A stretch of 64,000 bases of DNA, from positions 124,001 to 188,000 of the forward strand of contig NZ_BLID01000005.1 of assembly GCF_009811315.1 (NCBI RefSeq). Direction: 5' to 3'. The position numbers and the translations under genes were made by a program. Every line of letters begins with the position of its first letter. Position 1 is the first letter of the stretch. This document shows, one piece after another, positions 1-8,631 of the stretch. This DNA comes from Vibrio atypicus. Lineage in GTDB: Bacteria; Pseudomonadota; Gammaproteobacteria; Enterobacterales; Vibrionaceae. The notes beneath the pieces were generated by a model that did not search any database, was not told where the DNA came from, and saw only the letters and a list, made by a program, of their open reading frames with translations.

Positions 1-2873
1 AGGTCACTTATCCTTTAGAAAAAGCGATTCAGCAGCTGACCTACGTGGATGAGGTTAACTCGATTTCTACTCGAGGTTTGTCGCAAATATCAGTGACCAT
101 GAAGAATAACTATGGCCCTGATGATCTGCCACAGATTTGGGATGAGTTGCGCCGTAAGGTTAATGATTTAAAAGGTCAATTACCTCCGGGAGTGAATGAT
201 CCTCAAGTCATCGATGATTTTGGTGATGTATACGGGATCTTACTGGCCGTGACAGGCGAGGGCTACAGCTATAAAGAGTTACTTGATTACGTCGATTATC
301 TCAGACGTGAACTTGAACTGATTGACGGCGTGAGTAAAGTCTCGGCGTCTGGGCAGCAGCAAGAACAAGTCTTTATTGAAGTTTCGATGAAGCGCATGAG
401 TAGCTTGGGGCTTTCACCAAATACGGTGTTTAACCTTCTATCTACTCAAAACGTAGTGTCTGATGCCGGTGCGATTCGAATTGGTGATGAGTACATTAGA
501 ATTCAACCTACCGGTGAGTTCCAAAACGTCGATCAACTGGGTGATTTGATTCTTACCGAAAGTGGCGCTCAAGGCTTGATTTACTTGCGTGATGTGGCCG
601 AAATTACCCGTGGCTACGTCGAAGTTCCAAGCAACATCATTACCTTTAACGGTGACATGGCACTTAACCTCGGTGTTTCGTTTGCTCAAGGTGTTAACGT
701 TGTTGAAGTGGGCAAGCGATTCGATCGCCGTCTCGCTGAACTCAAGTATCAACAGCCGGTCGGCGTAGACATTTCAGAGATCTACAGCCAACCGAAAGAA
801 GTTGATAAATCGGTTAGTGGGTTTGTTGTCAGTCTAGGCCAAGCGGTCGCGATTGTTATTATCGTACTTCTATTCTTTATGGGGCTACGCTCTGGACTAC
901 TGATTGGCCTGATTCTGCTCTTAACCGTTCTTGGTACTTTCATCTTCATGAAGTACTTCGCGATTGATTTACAGCGTATATCATTAGGCGCACTTGTTAT
1001 CGCACTTGGTATGCTAGTAGACAACGCCATTGTGGTAGTAGAAGGAATATTGATAGGTACGCAAAAAGGGAGGACAAGGCTACAAGCGGCAACCGATATT
1101 GTCACCCAGACTAAGTGGCCGTTGTTGGGCGCAACGGTGATCGCAGTAACAGCATTCGCGCCTATCGGTCTTTCTGAAGATGCAACAGGTGAGTACTGTG
1201 GCACCTTGTTTACTGTGTTACTGATCTCGTTGATGCTCAGCTGGTTTACCGCGATCTCTTTGACGCCTTTCTTTGCCGATATTTTCTTCAAAGGTCAGAA
1301 AATCGAAGCAGGTTCAGAAGATAGTGACCCTTATAACGGTATGATCTTCGTGATGTACAAAAACTTCCTTGAGTTTTGTATGAAACGAGCATGGTTGACC
1401 GTTATTGTGTTAATTCTAGGCCTTGCTGCGAGTATCGTTGGCTTTGGTCAGGTGAAGCAGTCATTTTTCCCGTCATCGACGACGCCAATGTTCCAAGCTG
1501 ACATTTGGATGCCTGAGGGGGCAGATATTCGAGCGACCAATACGAAGCTTAAAGTGTTGGAATCTTGGATCTCTGAACAAGAGGGCGTTGAGCACGTGAC
1601 GACAACTGCGGGTAAAGGTTTGCAGCGATTCATGCTGACTTACGCGCCTGAAAAAAGCTACGCAGGTTACGGTGAAATCACGACTCGAGTTAAAGACTAT
1701 GAGCAACTTGCGAGTCTTATGTCTAACTTCAGGCAGTATGTGGAAGAGCGATTCCCTGAGATTAACTACAAGCTCAAGCAGATCGAGTTAGGTCCTGGTG
1801 GCGGTGCGAAAATTGAAGCGCGTGTGATAGGTTCAGATCCAACCATCTTGCGTGGTATCGCTAAGCAAGTTGAAGACATTATGCATGCCGATCCGGGCGC
1901 GACGAATATTCGTCATGACTGGCGTGAGCGCACTAAGGTTCTTGAGCCTCAGTTTAATGAGAGCCAAGCACGTCGTTATGGTATTACCAAGTCCGATGTG
2001 GATGAGTTCTTAGCGATGTCTTTCTCAGGTAAAGCGGTGGGTGTTTATCGTGATGGTACGACACTCATGCCTATTGTTGCTCGCCTACCAGAAGATGAGC
2101 GCGTTGATATTCGCAATATTGAAGGTATGAAGATCTGGAGTCCAGCTTTAAGTGAGTATATTCCGTTACAACAAGTGACAATGGGCTATGACCTTCGTTG
2201 GGAAGACCCAATTATTGTGCGTAAAAACCGTAAACGTGTACTAACGGTGATGGCAGACCCAGATATTCTTGGTGAAGAGACTGCAGCAACTTTACAAAAA
2301 CGCCTCATGCCACAGATTGATGCGATTGAACTGCCGCCAGGTTATTCATTGGAGTGGGGCGGTGAGTATGAGTCATCAGGTGATGCCCAAGCTTCGCTGT
2401 TTACGACCATGCCAATGGGTTACCTGTTCATGTTTTTAGTGACGGTGTTCTTGTTTAATTCTGTTAAAGAACCTTTGATTGTATGGTTAACTGTCCCTCT
2501 AGCTATCATGGGGGTAACGACCGGTCTCTTGGCTCTCAATACACCATTTGGCTTTATGGCGTTGCTGGGCTTCTTAAGTTTGTCAGGTATGTTGCTGAAA
2601 AATGGTATCGTACTGTTAGATCAAATTGAGATTGAGATGCAGTCTGGTAAAGACCCATATCTTGCAGTGGTGGACGCGGCACTTAGTCGTGTACGCCCTG
2701 TATGTATGGCGGCGATAACGACAATTTTGGGTATGATTCCACTGCTACCAGATATTTTCTTCAAGCCGATGGCGGTAACGATCATGTTTGGTTTAGGTTT
2801 TGCGACGGTGCTGACACTTATTGTCGTGCCAGTGTTGTATCGTTTGTTCCACAAAGTGAAAGTACCTAACTAA
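1..2873 (+). CDS. RND-family efflux pump permease subunit, 5' end cut by the window edge
   Basis: The inner-membrane proton-driven pump protein of a tripartite multidrug-type efflux system. The reading frame is open from base 3, so the real start lies upstream. The first residues (VTYPLEKAIQQL) are the typical segment about 40 residues into AcrB/MexF-like proteins, so only the N-terminus is missing. Two large periplasmic regions flank hydrophobic blocks near visible residues 255-410 and 775-935, the normal duplicated RND architecture. The second ends in MAAITTILGMIPLL, a family hallmark. A membrane-fusion protein gene would be expected just upstream, outside the window. A strong terminator follows, so this is the last gene of its operon. 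The substrate cannot be read from sequence. Confidence 0.93.
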   Translation, partial: VTYPLEKAIQQLTYVDEVNSISTRGLSQISVTMKNNYGPDDLPQIWDELRRKVNDLKGQLPPGVNDPQVIDDFGDVYGILLAVTGEGYSYKELLDYVDYLRRELELIDGVSKVSASGQQQEQVFIEVSMKRMSSLGLSPNTVFNLLSTQNVVSDAGAIRIGDEYIRIQPTGEFQNVDQLGDLILTESGAQGLIYLRDVAEITRGYVEVPSNIITFNGDMALNLGVSFAQGVNVVEVGKRFDRRLAELKYQQPVGVDISEIYSQPKEVDKSVSGFVVSLGQAVAIVIIVLLFFMGLRSGLLIGLILLLTVLGTFIFMKYFAIDLQRISLGALVIALGMLVDNAIVVVEGILIGTQKGRTRLQAATDIVTQTKWPLLGATVIAVTAFAPIGLSEDATGEYCGTLFTVLLISLMLSWFTAISLTPFFADIFFKGQKIEAGSEDSDPYNGMIFVMYKNFLEFCMKRAWLTVIVLILGLAASIVGFGQVKQSFFPSSTTPMFQADIWMPEGADIRATNTKLKVLESWISEQEGVEHVTTTAGKGLQRFMLTYAPEKSYAGYGEITTRVKDYEQLASLMSNFRQYVEERFPEINYKLKQIELGPGGGAKIEARVIGSDPTILRGIAKQVEDIMHADPGATNIRHDWRERTKVLEPQFNESQARRYGITKSDVDEFLAMSFSGKAVGVYRDGTTLMPIVARLPEDERVDIRNIEGMKIWSPALSEYIPLQQVTMGYDLRWEDPIIVRKNRKRVLTVMADPDILGEETAATLQKRLMPQIDAIELPPGYSLEWGGEYESSGDAQASLFTTMPMGYLFMFLVTVFLFNSVKEPLIVWLTVPLAIMGVTTGLLALNTPFGFMALLGFLSLSGMLLKNGIVLLDQIEIEMQSGKDPYLAVVDAALSRVRPVCMAAITTILGMIPLLPDIFFKPMAVTIMFGLGFATVLTLIVVPVLYRLFHKVKVPN

Positions 2874-2888
2874 GTATTGTTATTGATT

Positions 2889-2924
2889 AAACGCCCCTGA
2901 CTTTGTCGGGGGCGTTTGTTTTTA
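2889..2924 (+). terminator. Rho-independent terminator after the RND pump gene
   Basis: A GC-rich inverted repeat pairs ACGCCCCTGAC with GTCGGGGGCGT around a three-base loop. It is followed by a T-rich run, 16 bases after the RND stop codon. Confidence 0.9.
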
Positions 2925-2940
2925 AAGGAGAGAGTTTCGA

Positions 2941-3507
2941 ATGAGCACAGATACCACATGCGCTTGGGCAATGAACCATGAATTGGAAAGGATCTATCAC
3001 GATACGGAGTGGGGAGTACCCGTATACGATGATAAGGTGCTGTTTGAATTTATTACGTTAGAAGGGGCTCAAGCTGGGCTTAGTTGGATCACCATCTTAA
3101 AAAAACGAGAAGGTTATCGTGCTGCGTTTGAAGAGTATGATCTTGAAATACTAGCGAAATATGATGAAACCGAAGTTGAGCGAATTATTGCTAATTTTGA
3201 TGTGGTTAAGCATCGCGGTAAGATCAATTCAGTATTTAGTAATGCGCGAGCGACACTTGCTTTACAAGAAGAGTACGGAAGCCTTTCAAACGCATTGTGG
3301 CAGTTTGTGGAAGGGAAGCCGGTTATCAACACTTGGACTGAAATGAGTGAAGTTCCAGCTTCAACAGAGCAATCAAAAGCAATGAGTAAGTTCTTAAAGA
3401 AAAAAGGCTTTAAGTTTGTTGGTAAGACGATTTGCTATGCTTTTATGCAGGCCGTTGGAATGGTTGATGATCACTTGACGGACTGTCCAAAAAAGCCGAT
3501 TGCATAA
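2941..3507 (+). CDS. tag: DNA-3-methyladenine glycosylase I
   Basis: Cytoplasmic base-excision-repair enzyme that removes 3-methyladenine from alkylated DNA. It is 188 residues, the usual Tag length. The family signature YHDTEWGVP occurs at residues 19-27 and EGAQAGLSW follows. The four zinc-ligand positions known from E. coli Tag are present as C7, H20, H178 and C182. The ATG has a good AGGAGAG ribosome site. It lies between the RND terminator and a convergent lipase operon whose last gene ends four bases away, so it is probably transcribed alone. Confidence 0.95.
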   Translation: MSTDTTCAWAMNHELERIYHDTEWGVPVYDDKVLFEFITLEGAQAGLSWITILKKREGYRAAFEEYDLEILAKYDETEVERIIANFDVVKHRGKINSVFSNARATLALQEEYGSLSNALWQFVEGKPVINTWTEMSEVPASTEQSKAMSKFLKKKGFKFVGKTICYAFMQAVGMVDDHLTDCPKKPIA

Positions 3508-3511
3508 GACA

Positions 3512-4375
3512 TTATTTTCCTGAATCATGAATTCGCTCCAAAGCTTCGACACGTTTTAATTGTGATGTGTCGAAGTATTCTGTTCTTAATTGAGCAATCT
3601 GCTTACTCTTATCTATATTTGAAATTTCATTCGATGCCAGTATTGACTCTCTTTGTTGGAAAAACTCGGATAATTGTTGGCTGAATCGCTGACGGTTTTC
3701 GTCAAGAGCTTCTAAACGTTTTGCTCCTTCCTCTCCCACAATGCTCACTCGCTCTAGATACTGCTGCTGAGAATCTTTGAGTTCAGTGCTATGAATCAGC
3801 TGTGTCACTAGTTGATTGTTACGTTCTGCCTTTTGAATAAATTCAGGTTGCTGTGAGAGGACCATTTCGAGTTGTTCATTGCTTGAATTACCGTCAAGGG
3901 AGTATTCGTTGATGCGTTTTTTCTCAATCGCAAATTCTCTCAAAGCATTTTCATCACCAAACAGTTCATTAATTTGTTGGTCAGTAAAAAACTGTTCTTG
4001 CAGCTCAATGATGGCCAAATGAAATTGCTCAAAATCATCCGCTGTCATTGCATGAATGGAAAGCGGCGTTAGCTCCGTAAGAGCTCGTTTGTACTCTTTG
4101 TAGGTGTCAAACAATGAGGAGCTGATTGCTAATTCGGATTCGTTGGTTGCTTGCTGTTGAACCCGTTGGTCTATTTGTTCAAAGTTTTGTTCTCCTAAGC
4201 TACTTAATGTGTAGTCGTAAAACGCTTTCTGAGACGATAAATCTGGCTGGGTGTCTTGTTGGGAGATTGCTTGCTCAATTGGGTGACGTTTACTTGAAGT
4301 GAAGGAGTTATAAAAGGTCACCCCAACGGCGGAAAGTGTAGTTAATAAGATTGTGACAAGAGTGACCTTTTTCAT
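3512..4375 (-). CDS. lifO: Lipase-specific foldase (steric chaperone)
   Basis: Membrane-anchored periplasmic chaperone that folds the cognate secreted lipase before it leaves through the type II system. It is 287 residues. An N-terminal hydrophobic anchor (residues 4-22) is followed by a variable Gln/Ser-rich linker. The conserved foldase motif follows as FYDYTLSSLGE near residue 53, matching the family pattern F-D-Y-x-L-S-x-x-G-E with a small variation. The rest is the Gln/Glu-rich helical region typical of Lif proteins. It starts 10 bases after the lipase stop with a GGAG site, so the pair is one operon. Its stop is four bases from the convergent tag gene. Confidence 0.9.
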   Translation of the reverse strand: MKKVTLVTILLTTLSAVGVTFYNSFTSSKRHPIEQAISQQDTQPDLSSQKAFYDYTLSSLGEQNFEQIDQRVQQQATNESELAISSSLFDTYKEYKRALTELTPLSIHAMTADDFEQFHLAIIELQEQFFTDQQINELFGDENALREFAIEKKRINEYSLDGNSSNEQLEMVLSQQPEFIQKAERNNQLVTQLIHSTELKDSQQQYLERVSIVGEEGAKRLEALDENRQRFSQQLSEFFQQRESILASNEISNIDKSKQIAQLRTEYFDTSQLKRVEALERIHDSGK

Positions 4376-4385
4376 TACTACTCTC

Positions 4386-5321
4386 CTATAAACCTTGCAA
4401 TTTTAAGCGGTTCGCATGTTGACGATAAAGTGTTACAGGATCCGTTTCGAAGAGGTGATGAATACCGAGAAGGCCGTTGATCTCATCAAGATGATTCATT
4501 TTATAGTTATCTCGAATGACTTTTCCTAAGTGAGTGCTACAAGTTCCGACAAGGCCATCGTTAGGCCCGTCGAATGCCCAACCTAAGACCATCATGGCTC
4601 CATCTGTTGGATCAAGGAAGTTAGTGAAGTTAGCCGCGCCAGTCCATGAGTAGTAATAAACACCATTGCTTTCGAGTTTTTGGCCCTGACCGCATTCTGT
4701 GCTTGGAATTCCTTCTGGATAATATTGATTGAAAGCGAGGGAGCCTTCGGTTGTCAGCGCGTCAAGAGAGGCGAGAGGGTCTTGATTTAAATCGCTGCCA
4801 CCAGATAAAAGGTTAATCAGTGAAGTCAGTCCCTCTGCCATTTTTACCGCGAGATATTCGAGCCCAGAGCCTTCTGCGACATTACCTCTTACCAGGTCTG
4901 CGACTTCAGATCCTTTATGCACGCCACCAATGCTAGTGATAGAAGCTACCAGGTCAGGGCGAACTGATGCGACATAGCGAATGGTGGGTCCTCCGTGGCT
5001 GTGACCGATTAGGTTTACTTTTTGCGCACCAGTCGCTGCGAGTATTGTCTCGACCTGATGGAGTAGTTGTTCTCCCCTAACTTCACTGCTGTTGGTTGCG
5101 GATACCTGTGCAACGTATACGGTCGCACCATCTTTGGTCAAAGAATGAGGAATCCCATAAAAATAGTCGACTCCGGCCAAGGTATCAAAGCCAAATAAGC
5201 CGTGTACAAGTACGATAGGGTGCCGAGTTTCTGTGTACCCAGAAGCATTGGCTAAGTTGCTGGTGGCTGGCTGAATGATGGAGAACGTGAGTAGAAGAGT
5301 AAATGTTAAGATTGCTTTCAA
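4386..5321 (-). CDS. lipA: Secreted triacylglycerol lipase
   Basis: Extracellular alpha/beta-hydrolase that cleaves triacylglycerols. It is 311 residues. A Sec signal peptide covers roughly residues 1-27 and ends ANASG. The oxyanion segment is HPIVLVHGLFGF and the nucleophile elbow is GHSHGG with Ser108. The likely acid is in FDGPNDGLVG and the likely histidine in MNHLDEIN. Two cysteines (TECGQG and GTCSTH) can form the family disulfide. This is a Pseudomonas-type family I lipase, consistent with the foldase gene 10 bases downstream. The start appears to be TTG with a GAGGAA site. Secretion would rely on a type II system not in the window. Confidence 0.94.
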   Translation of the reverse strand: MKAILTFTLLLTFSIIQPATSNLANASGYTETRHPIVLVHGLFGFDTLAGVDYFYGIPHSLTKDGATVYVAQVSATNSSEVRGEQLLHQVETILAATGAQKVNLIGHSHGGPTIRYVASVRPDLVASITSIGGVHKGSEVADLVRGNVAEGSGLEYLAVKMAEGLTSLINLLSGGSDLNQDPLASLDALTTEGSLAFNQYYPEGIPSTECGQGQKLESNGVYYYSWTGAANFTNFLDPTDGAMMVLGWAFDGPNDGLVGTCSTHLGKVIRDNYKMNHLDEINGLLGIHHLFETDPVTLYRQHANRLKLQGL

Positions 5322-5501
5322 AATAAAATTCCTCTGGTTAGACCTCTGATGAGAATTTAACCCTAGGAAAATTTGACGTGTTTGCGTAATTCTAAATGTT
5401 ATTTAGATGTTAAAATGTGCTGGCGAGTTAAAAATCAACATCAATCTTAAACTAGACCTAAAGTTCAAAAATTTGATTAAGTTTTTATATTTCAAAGATT
5501 T

Positions 5502-5528
5502 AATAGAGCTCTGGGTTAGAGCTCTATT
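5502..5528 (-). terminator. Hairpin terminator downstream of metC
   Basis: A perfect 10-bp inverted repeat, AATAGAGCTC and GAGCTCTATT, has a seven-base loop and sits just beyond the metC stop on the minus strand. The T tract is short, so efficiency is uncertain. Confidence 0.65.
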
Positions 5529-5537
5529 TTGAACTAT

Positions 5538-6743
5538 TTAACCTGTAATTTCGCGCTCTAGAATTAAGGCGTTGTAGCGCTCAAGTCCGGTCTCTAAATC
5601 GGCAATAAGATCATCTACATCCTCTAGGCCAATATGGACTCGAATTAGAGTTCCGTCGAAATTGGGGTTAGCCACTGTGCGCAAGCTGTTAAAACTCTTT
5701 GGCTCATTGGCTAAGATCAAGCTTTCGAACCCACCCCAAGAATATCCCATACTAAAATGCTTCATTCCGTCGAGTAGAGCCGTTGTAGCGTGAGGATAAC
5801 TACTCTTAAGTACAAATGAGAATAAGCCATTTCCACCCGTGAAATCACGTTCAAAAAACTCATGACCTGGGCAGGTTTCTAGTGCCGGATGACGGACATG
5901 GTCTACTTCTGGTCTTGTTTGTAGCCATTGTGCTACTTTTAAGCTGCTTTCTGCATGTTGACGAAGGCGAACATCGAGAGTGCGGATGCCACGAAGCCCA
6001 AGATACGCATCATCTGGCGAGACACATTGGCCCATCAAATAGCTTTGCTCTCGAAGCTGATCCCAACATTTTTCGTTGGCCACAGCAGTTCCAAGCATGA
6101 CATCAGAGTGGCCGACGATGTATTTAGTTGCGGCTTGAATTGAAATATCGACACCAAACTCAAATGGTGAGAAATTCACACCTGCAGCCCAAGTATTATC
6201 GAGCATTACAATGATATCTTGCTCGTGAGCAATGCGCGCTAAGGTGGGGACATCTTGTACTTCCATTGTGATAGAGCCAGGAGATTCTAAGAACAGTACC
6301 TTAGTGTTAGGCTGTATGAGTTCACGAATATTCTCGCCGATGGTTGGACTGTAGTATGTGGTTTCGACCCCCATCTTTTTCATGATTTGATCACAAAAAT
6401 CACGTGTTGGTTCGTAACAAGTGTCAACCATCAGAATATGATCGCCAGATTCGACAAAAGAGAGGATAGCGTTAGAGATGGCAGCGGTTCCGCAAGGGTA
6501 TAGAGCACAGCCCGCTCCGCCTTCAATCTCTACCATTGCATCTTGAAAGGCAAAATGGGTGTTAGTGCCACGTCGGCCATAAAAGAGCGTTTTATTCGCT
6601 CGGTTGATGGTTGCTTGGTGCTTTTCAGCAACAGTATTAAATACAACCGTAGATGCACGCTGTACAGGAGGGTTTACGACACCATTCGTCCACTTATCAT
6701 TTCGACCAGCGGTAACGAAAGTTGTTTGCTTTTTTTCTGACAT
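5538..6743 (-). CDS. metC: Cystathionine beta-lyase
   Basis: PLP enzyme of methionine synthesis that cleaves cystathionine to homocysteine, pyruvate and ammonia. From the chosen start it is 401 residues. Fold-type I hallmarks are visible: the substrate region FYGRRGTNTHFAFQ, LDNTWAAG before the Schiff-base lysine, and the lysine itself at K207 in SIQAATKYIVGHSD. An in-frame ATG exists 45 bases upstream, but the internal ATG at 6743 has the AAGGA ribosome site at proper spacing and yields the usual N-terminus. Gamma-lyase or gamma-synthase relatives are alternatives, but the motifs fit MetC best. It is a single gene between the lipase and cls genes. Confidence 0.92.
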   Translation of the reverse strand: MSEKKQTTFVTAGRNDKWTNGVVNPPVQRASTVVFNTVAEKHQATINRANKTLFYGRRGTNTHFAFQDAMVEIEGGAGCALYPCGTAAISNAILSFVESGDHILMVDTCYEPTRDFCDQIMKKMGVETTYYSPTIGENIRELIQPNTKVLFLESPGSITMEVQDVPTLARIAHEQDIIVMLDNTWAAGVNFSPFEFGVDISIQAATKYIVGHSDVMLGTAVANEKCWDQLREQSYLMGQCVSPDDAYLGLRGIRTLDVRLRQHAESSLKVAQWLQTRPEVDHVRHPALETCPGHEFFERDFTGGNGLFSFVLKSSYPHATTALLDGMKHFSMGYSWGGFESLILANEPKSFNSLRTVANPNFDGTLIRVHIGLEDVDDLIADLETGLERYNALILEREITG

Positions 6744-6805
6744 TTGAAGTCCTTGTCCATATCTGTTGCCATATTTAAAACATGGCAACAGATATTTAGC
6801 AAGGC

Positions 6806-8260
6806 TTAGAGTAGCGGATTGAACAAGTAAAAGACGCGTTCAAGAAATCGAGAGTAAAGTGTACGTTTTTGCCACTCGTTTAGGTTTACGGAATGAGAGT
6901 CATCCATGTAACTCTGCTGTAACCAGTACATCTCTTTGGTAAACGCTTCATCATCGATAGCGAGCGTCAGCTCAAAGTTTAGCCACAGGCTGCGCATGTC
7001 CATGTTAACGGTTCCGACAAGGCAAAACTGTTCATCAATTACGACCGATTTAGTGTGAAGCAGACCGCCATAAAATTCATAGATTTCTACGCCTGCTAGC
7101 ATCAGTTCCGTGTAGAAAGCCCGTGAAGCCCATTGAACCATCAAAGAGTCGTTTTTATGGGGGATGATCAGCTCAACTTTGATTCCTCGTTGCGCCGTCA
7201 TTTTTAGGGTTTCCAGTAGGTCGGAACTTGGTACAAAATAAGGCGTTGTTATCCGTACCGATTTATTAGCCTGGTTAATTGCTAGAGTGAGTACCTGAGA
7301 AATGAGGTGTTCGGGCATACCCGGACCGGAAGGTACGACTTGCACTGGATGCTGAGGTTGCTCAGGATCAATTCGGCATTCCGGTAACTGAGGAAGGGTT
7401 CGCGATCCTGTTTCAACTTCCCAGTCCCAACCATGAATTGCTGACAATACATTAACCGTTGGGCCAGTGACTCGAACCATGATGTCAATCCATTGGCCGA
7501 CACCTGAGTCTTGTTTGAAGAATGCAGGGTCCACCATGTTCATAGAGCCGGTGTAGCCGATGTTGTCATCAATCACGATAATTTTTCGATGCTGCCTTAA
7601 ATCTAAGCGACGCAAGAAAATACGCCACGGACTTACTTCGAGTGCTTGAACAACCTCGATCCCGGCATTTTTCATCATCTTATACCATTCGCTTCTAAAA
7701 AATCGCGGGCTACCAGCTGAATCAAGTAACAGCTTAACTTTAACTCCTCGCTTGGAAGCTTTTATTAGTGCTGCAGCAACAGAATCGGCTAAGCCACCAG
7801 GATGCCAGATATAGAAGACCATTCGAATACTGGTTTCTGCGTTTTCAATATCTTTGATAACCGATTGAAGAATTTTTTGTGGAGAGCTTTGCAAGGAAAG
7901 TGTGTTACCACTTAATGCAGGTAAACCTAAACGGTTGTTACAAAGCTCATCAATTCTATAGATATGACGACCAAAACTTTCTGGTGCGTGTGCATGACAT
8001 TCATTTAATCCTGAAAACCACTGTTCAAATGGGGTGAACATTTCTTTGGCACGCTCGGCGCGTTTCCTACCGAGGTTGAGTTCGCCAAATAGAAAGTAGC
8101 AACCCACACCAACAATTGGGATGATATATATGATCATCAACCAAGCGAGTGACACGCTAACAGCGCGGCGTTTTAGTACGACGCGTATTGTTACACCTGC
8201 GACCAGGATCCAGTAAAACACGATCCCAGCAAGGGTTAAGAAGTGATAAAACTTGTCCAT
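6806..8260 (-). CDS. cls: Cardiolipin synthase (phospholipase D type)
   Basis: Inner-membrane enzyme that condenses two phosphatidylglycerol molecules into cardiolipin. It is 484 residues, the size of ClsA. Two N-terminal transmembrane helices (about 7-28 and 36-58) are followed by two phospholipase-D halves. Each half has an HKD motif: H224/K226/D231 in RQHRKIIVIDD and H402/K404/D409 in LHTKSVVID. Each is followed by a GS/GTxNMD-type segment, so both active-site halves look intact. It is transcribed divergently from the NSS transporter across a 371-base gap. Confidence 0.95.
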   Translation of the reverse strand: MDKFYHFLTLAGIVFYWILVAGVTIRVVLKRRAVSVSLAWLMIIYIIPIVGVGCYFLFGELNLGRKRAERAKEMFTPFEQWFSGLNECHAHAPESFGRHIYRIDELCNNRLGLPALSGNTLSLQSSPQKILQSVIKDIENAETSIRMVFYIWHPGGLADSVAAALIKASKRGVKVKLLLDSAGSPRFFRSEWYKMMKNAGIEVVQALEVSPWRIFLRRLDLRQHRKIIVIDDNIGYTGSMNMVDPAFFKQDSGVGQWIDIMVRVTGPTVNVLSAIHGWDWEVETGSRTLPQLPECRIDPEQPQHPVQVVPSGPGMPEHLISQVLTLAINQANKSVRITTPYFVPSSDLLETLKMTAQRGIKVELIIPHKNDSLMVQWASRAFYTELMLAGVEIYEFYGGLLHTKSVVIDEQFCLVGTVNMDMRSLWLNFELTLAIDDEAFTKEMYWLQQSYMDDSHSVNLNEWQKRTLYSRFLERVFYLFNPLL

Positions 8261-8631
8261 TCAGCTACCTAGAGTCGAAATCCGGCAACTAAATAGTAAT
8301 CTGCTATACAAACACCGACAAGGAATAACTATGTCAATTAATAGATTGTTGCTGGATTTTGGAAAAAGTGGAATTCTGTTAGAGGAGTGTTAAATCCAGT
8401 GAGAAGAGTGTGTAATAGTGTAAAAAAGCAGCATTTAAACATAATAATTACATTTGTGTTGAAAAAATGTACTTTTCGGGGTTCCAATTTTAATCTTAAA
8501 CTGGTTTACTTGCCATAACGTTAGCGTCACTCAAAATTCTAATAAGTGTAAAAATATATATACACTCAACTTTTATAGGCGCCTAACAGAAGCAAACACA
8601 ACTTATAAAAACTGATTTAATGGAGTAAACC
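8261..8631. promoter_or_regulatory. Divergent intergenic region with a TyrR-box-like palindrome
   Basis: There is no credible gene in these 371 bases between cls and the NSS transporter. The notable element is the inverted repeat AGTGTA-N10-TACACT at 8545-8566. It contains TGTAAA-N6-TATACA (8547-8564), one base from the TyrR consensus TGTAAA-N6-TTTACA known from E. coli. It lies about 67 bases before the transporter start, where an operator or activator site would be expected. The rest is AT-rich, including TGTAA/GTGTAA fragments near 8430. No start points can be assigned with certainty. Confidence 0.5.

Noticed and set aside
782..1291. Long antisense ORF (169 codons) opposite the RND pump, and similar ones opposite the NSS transporter (9378-10007) and pheT (62844-63718)
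   Set aside because: Each lies wholly inside a well-supported gene, has Ser/Thr/Ile-rich or Arg-rich low-quality sequence and no ribosome site. They follow from codon bias on the other strand.
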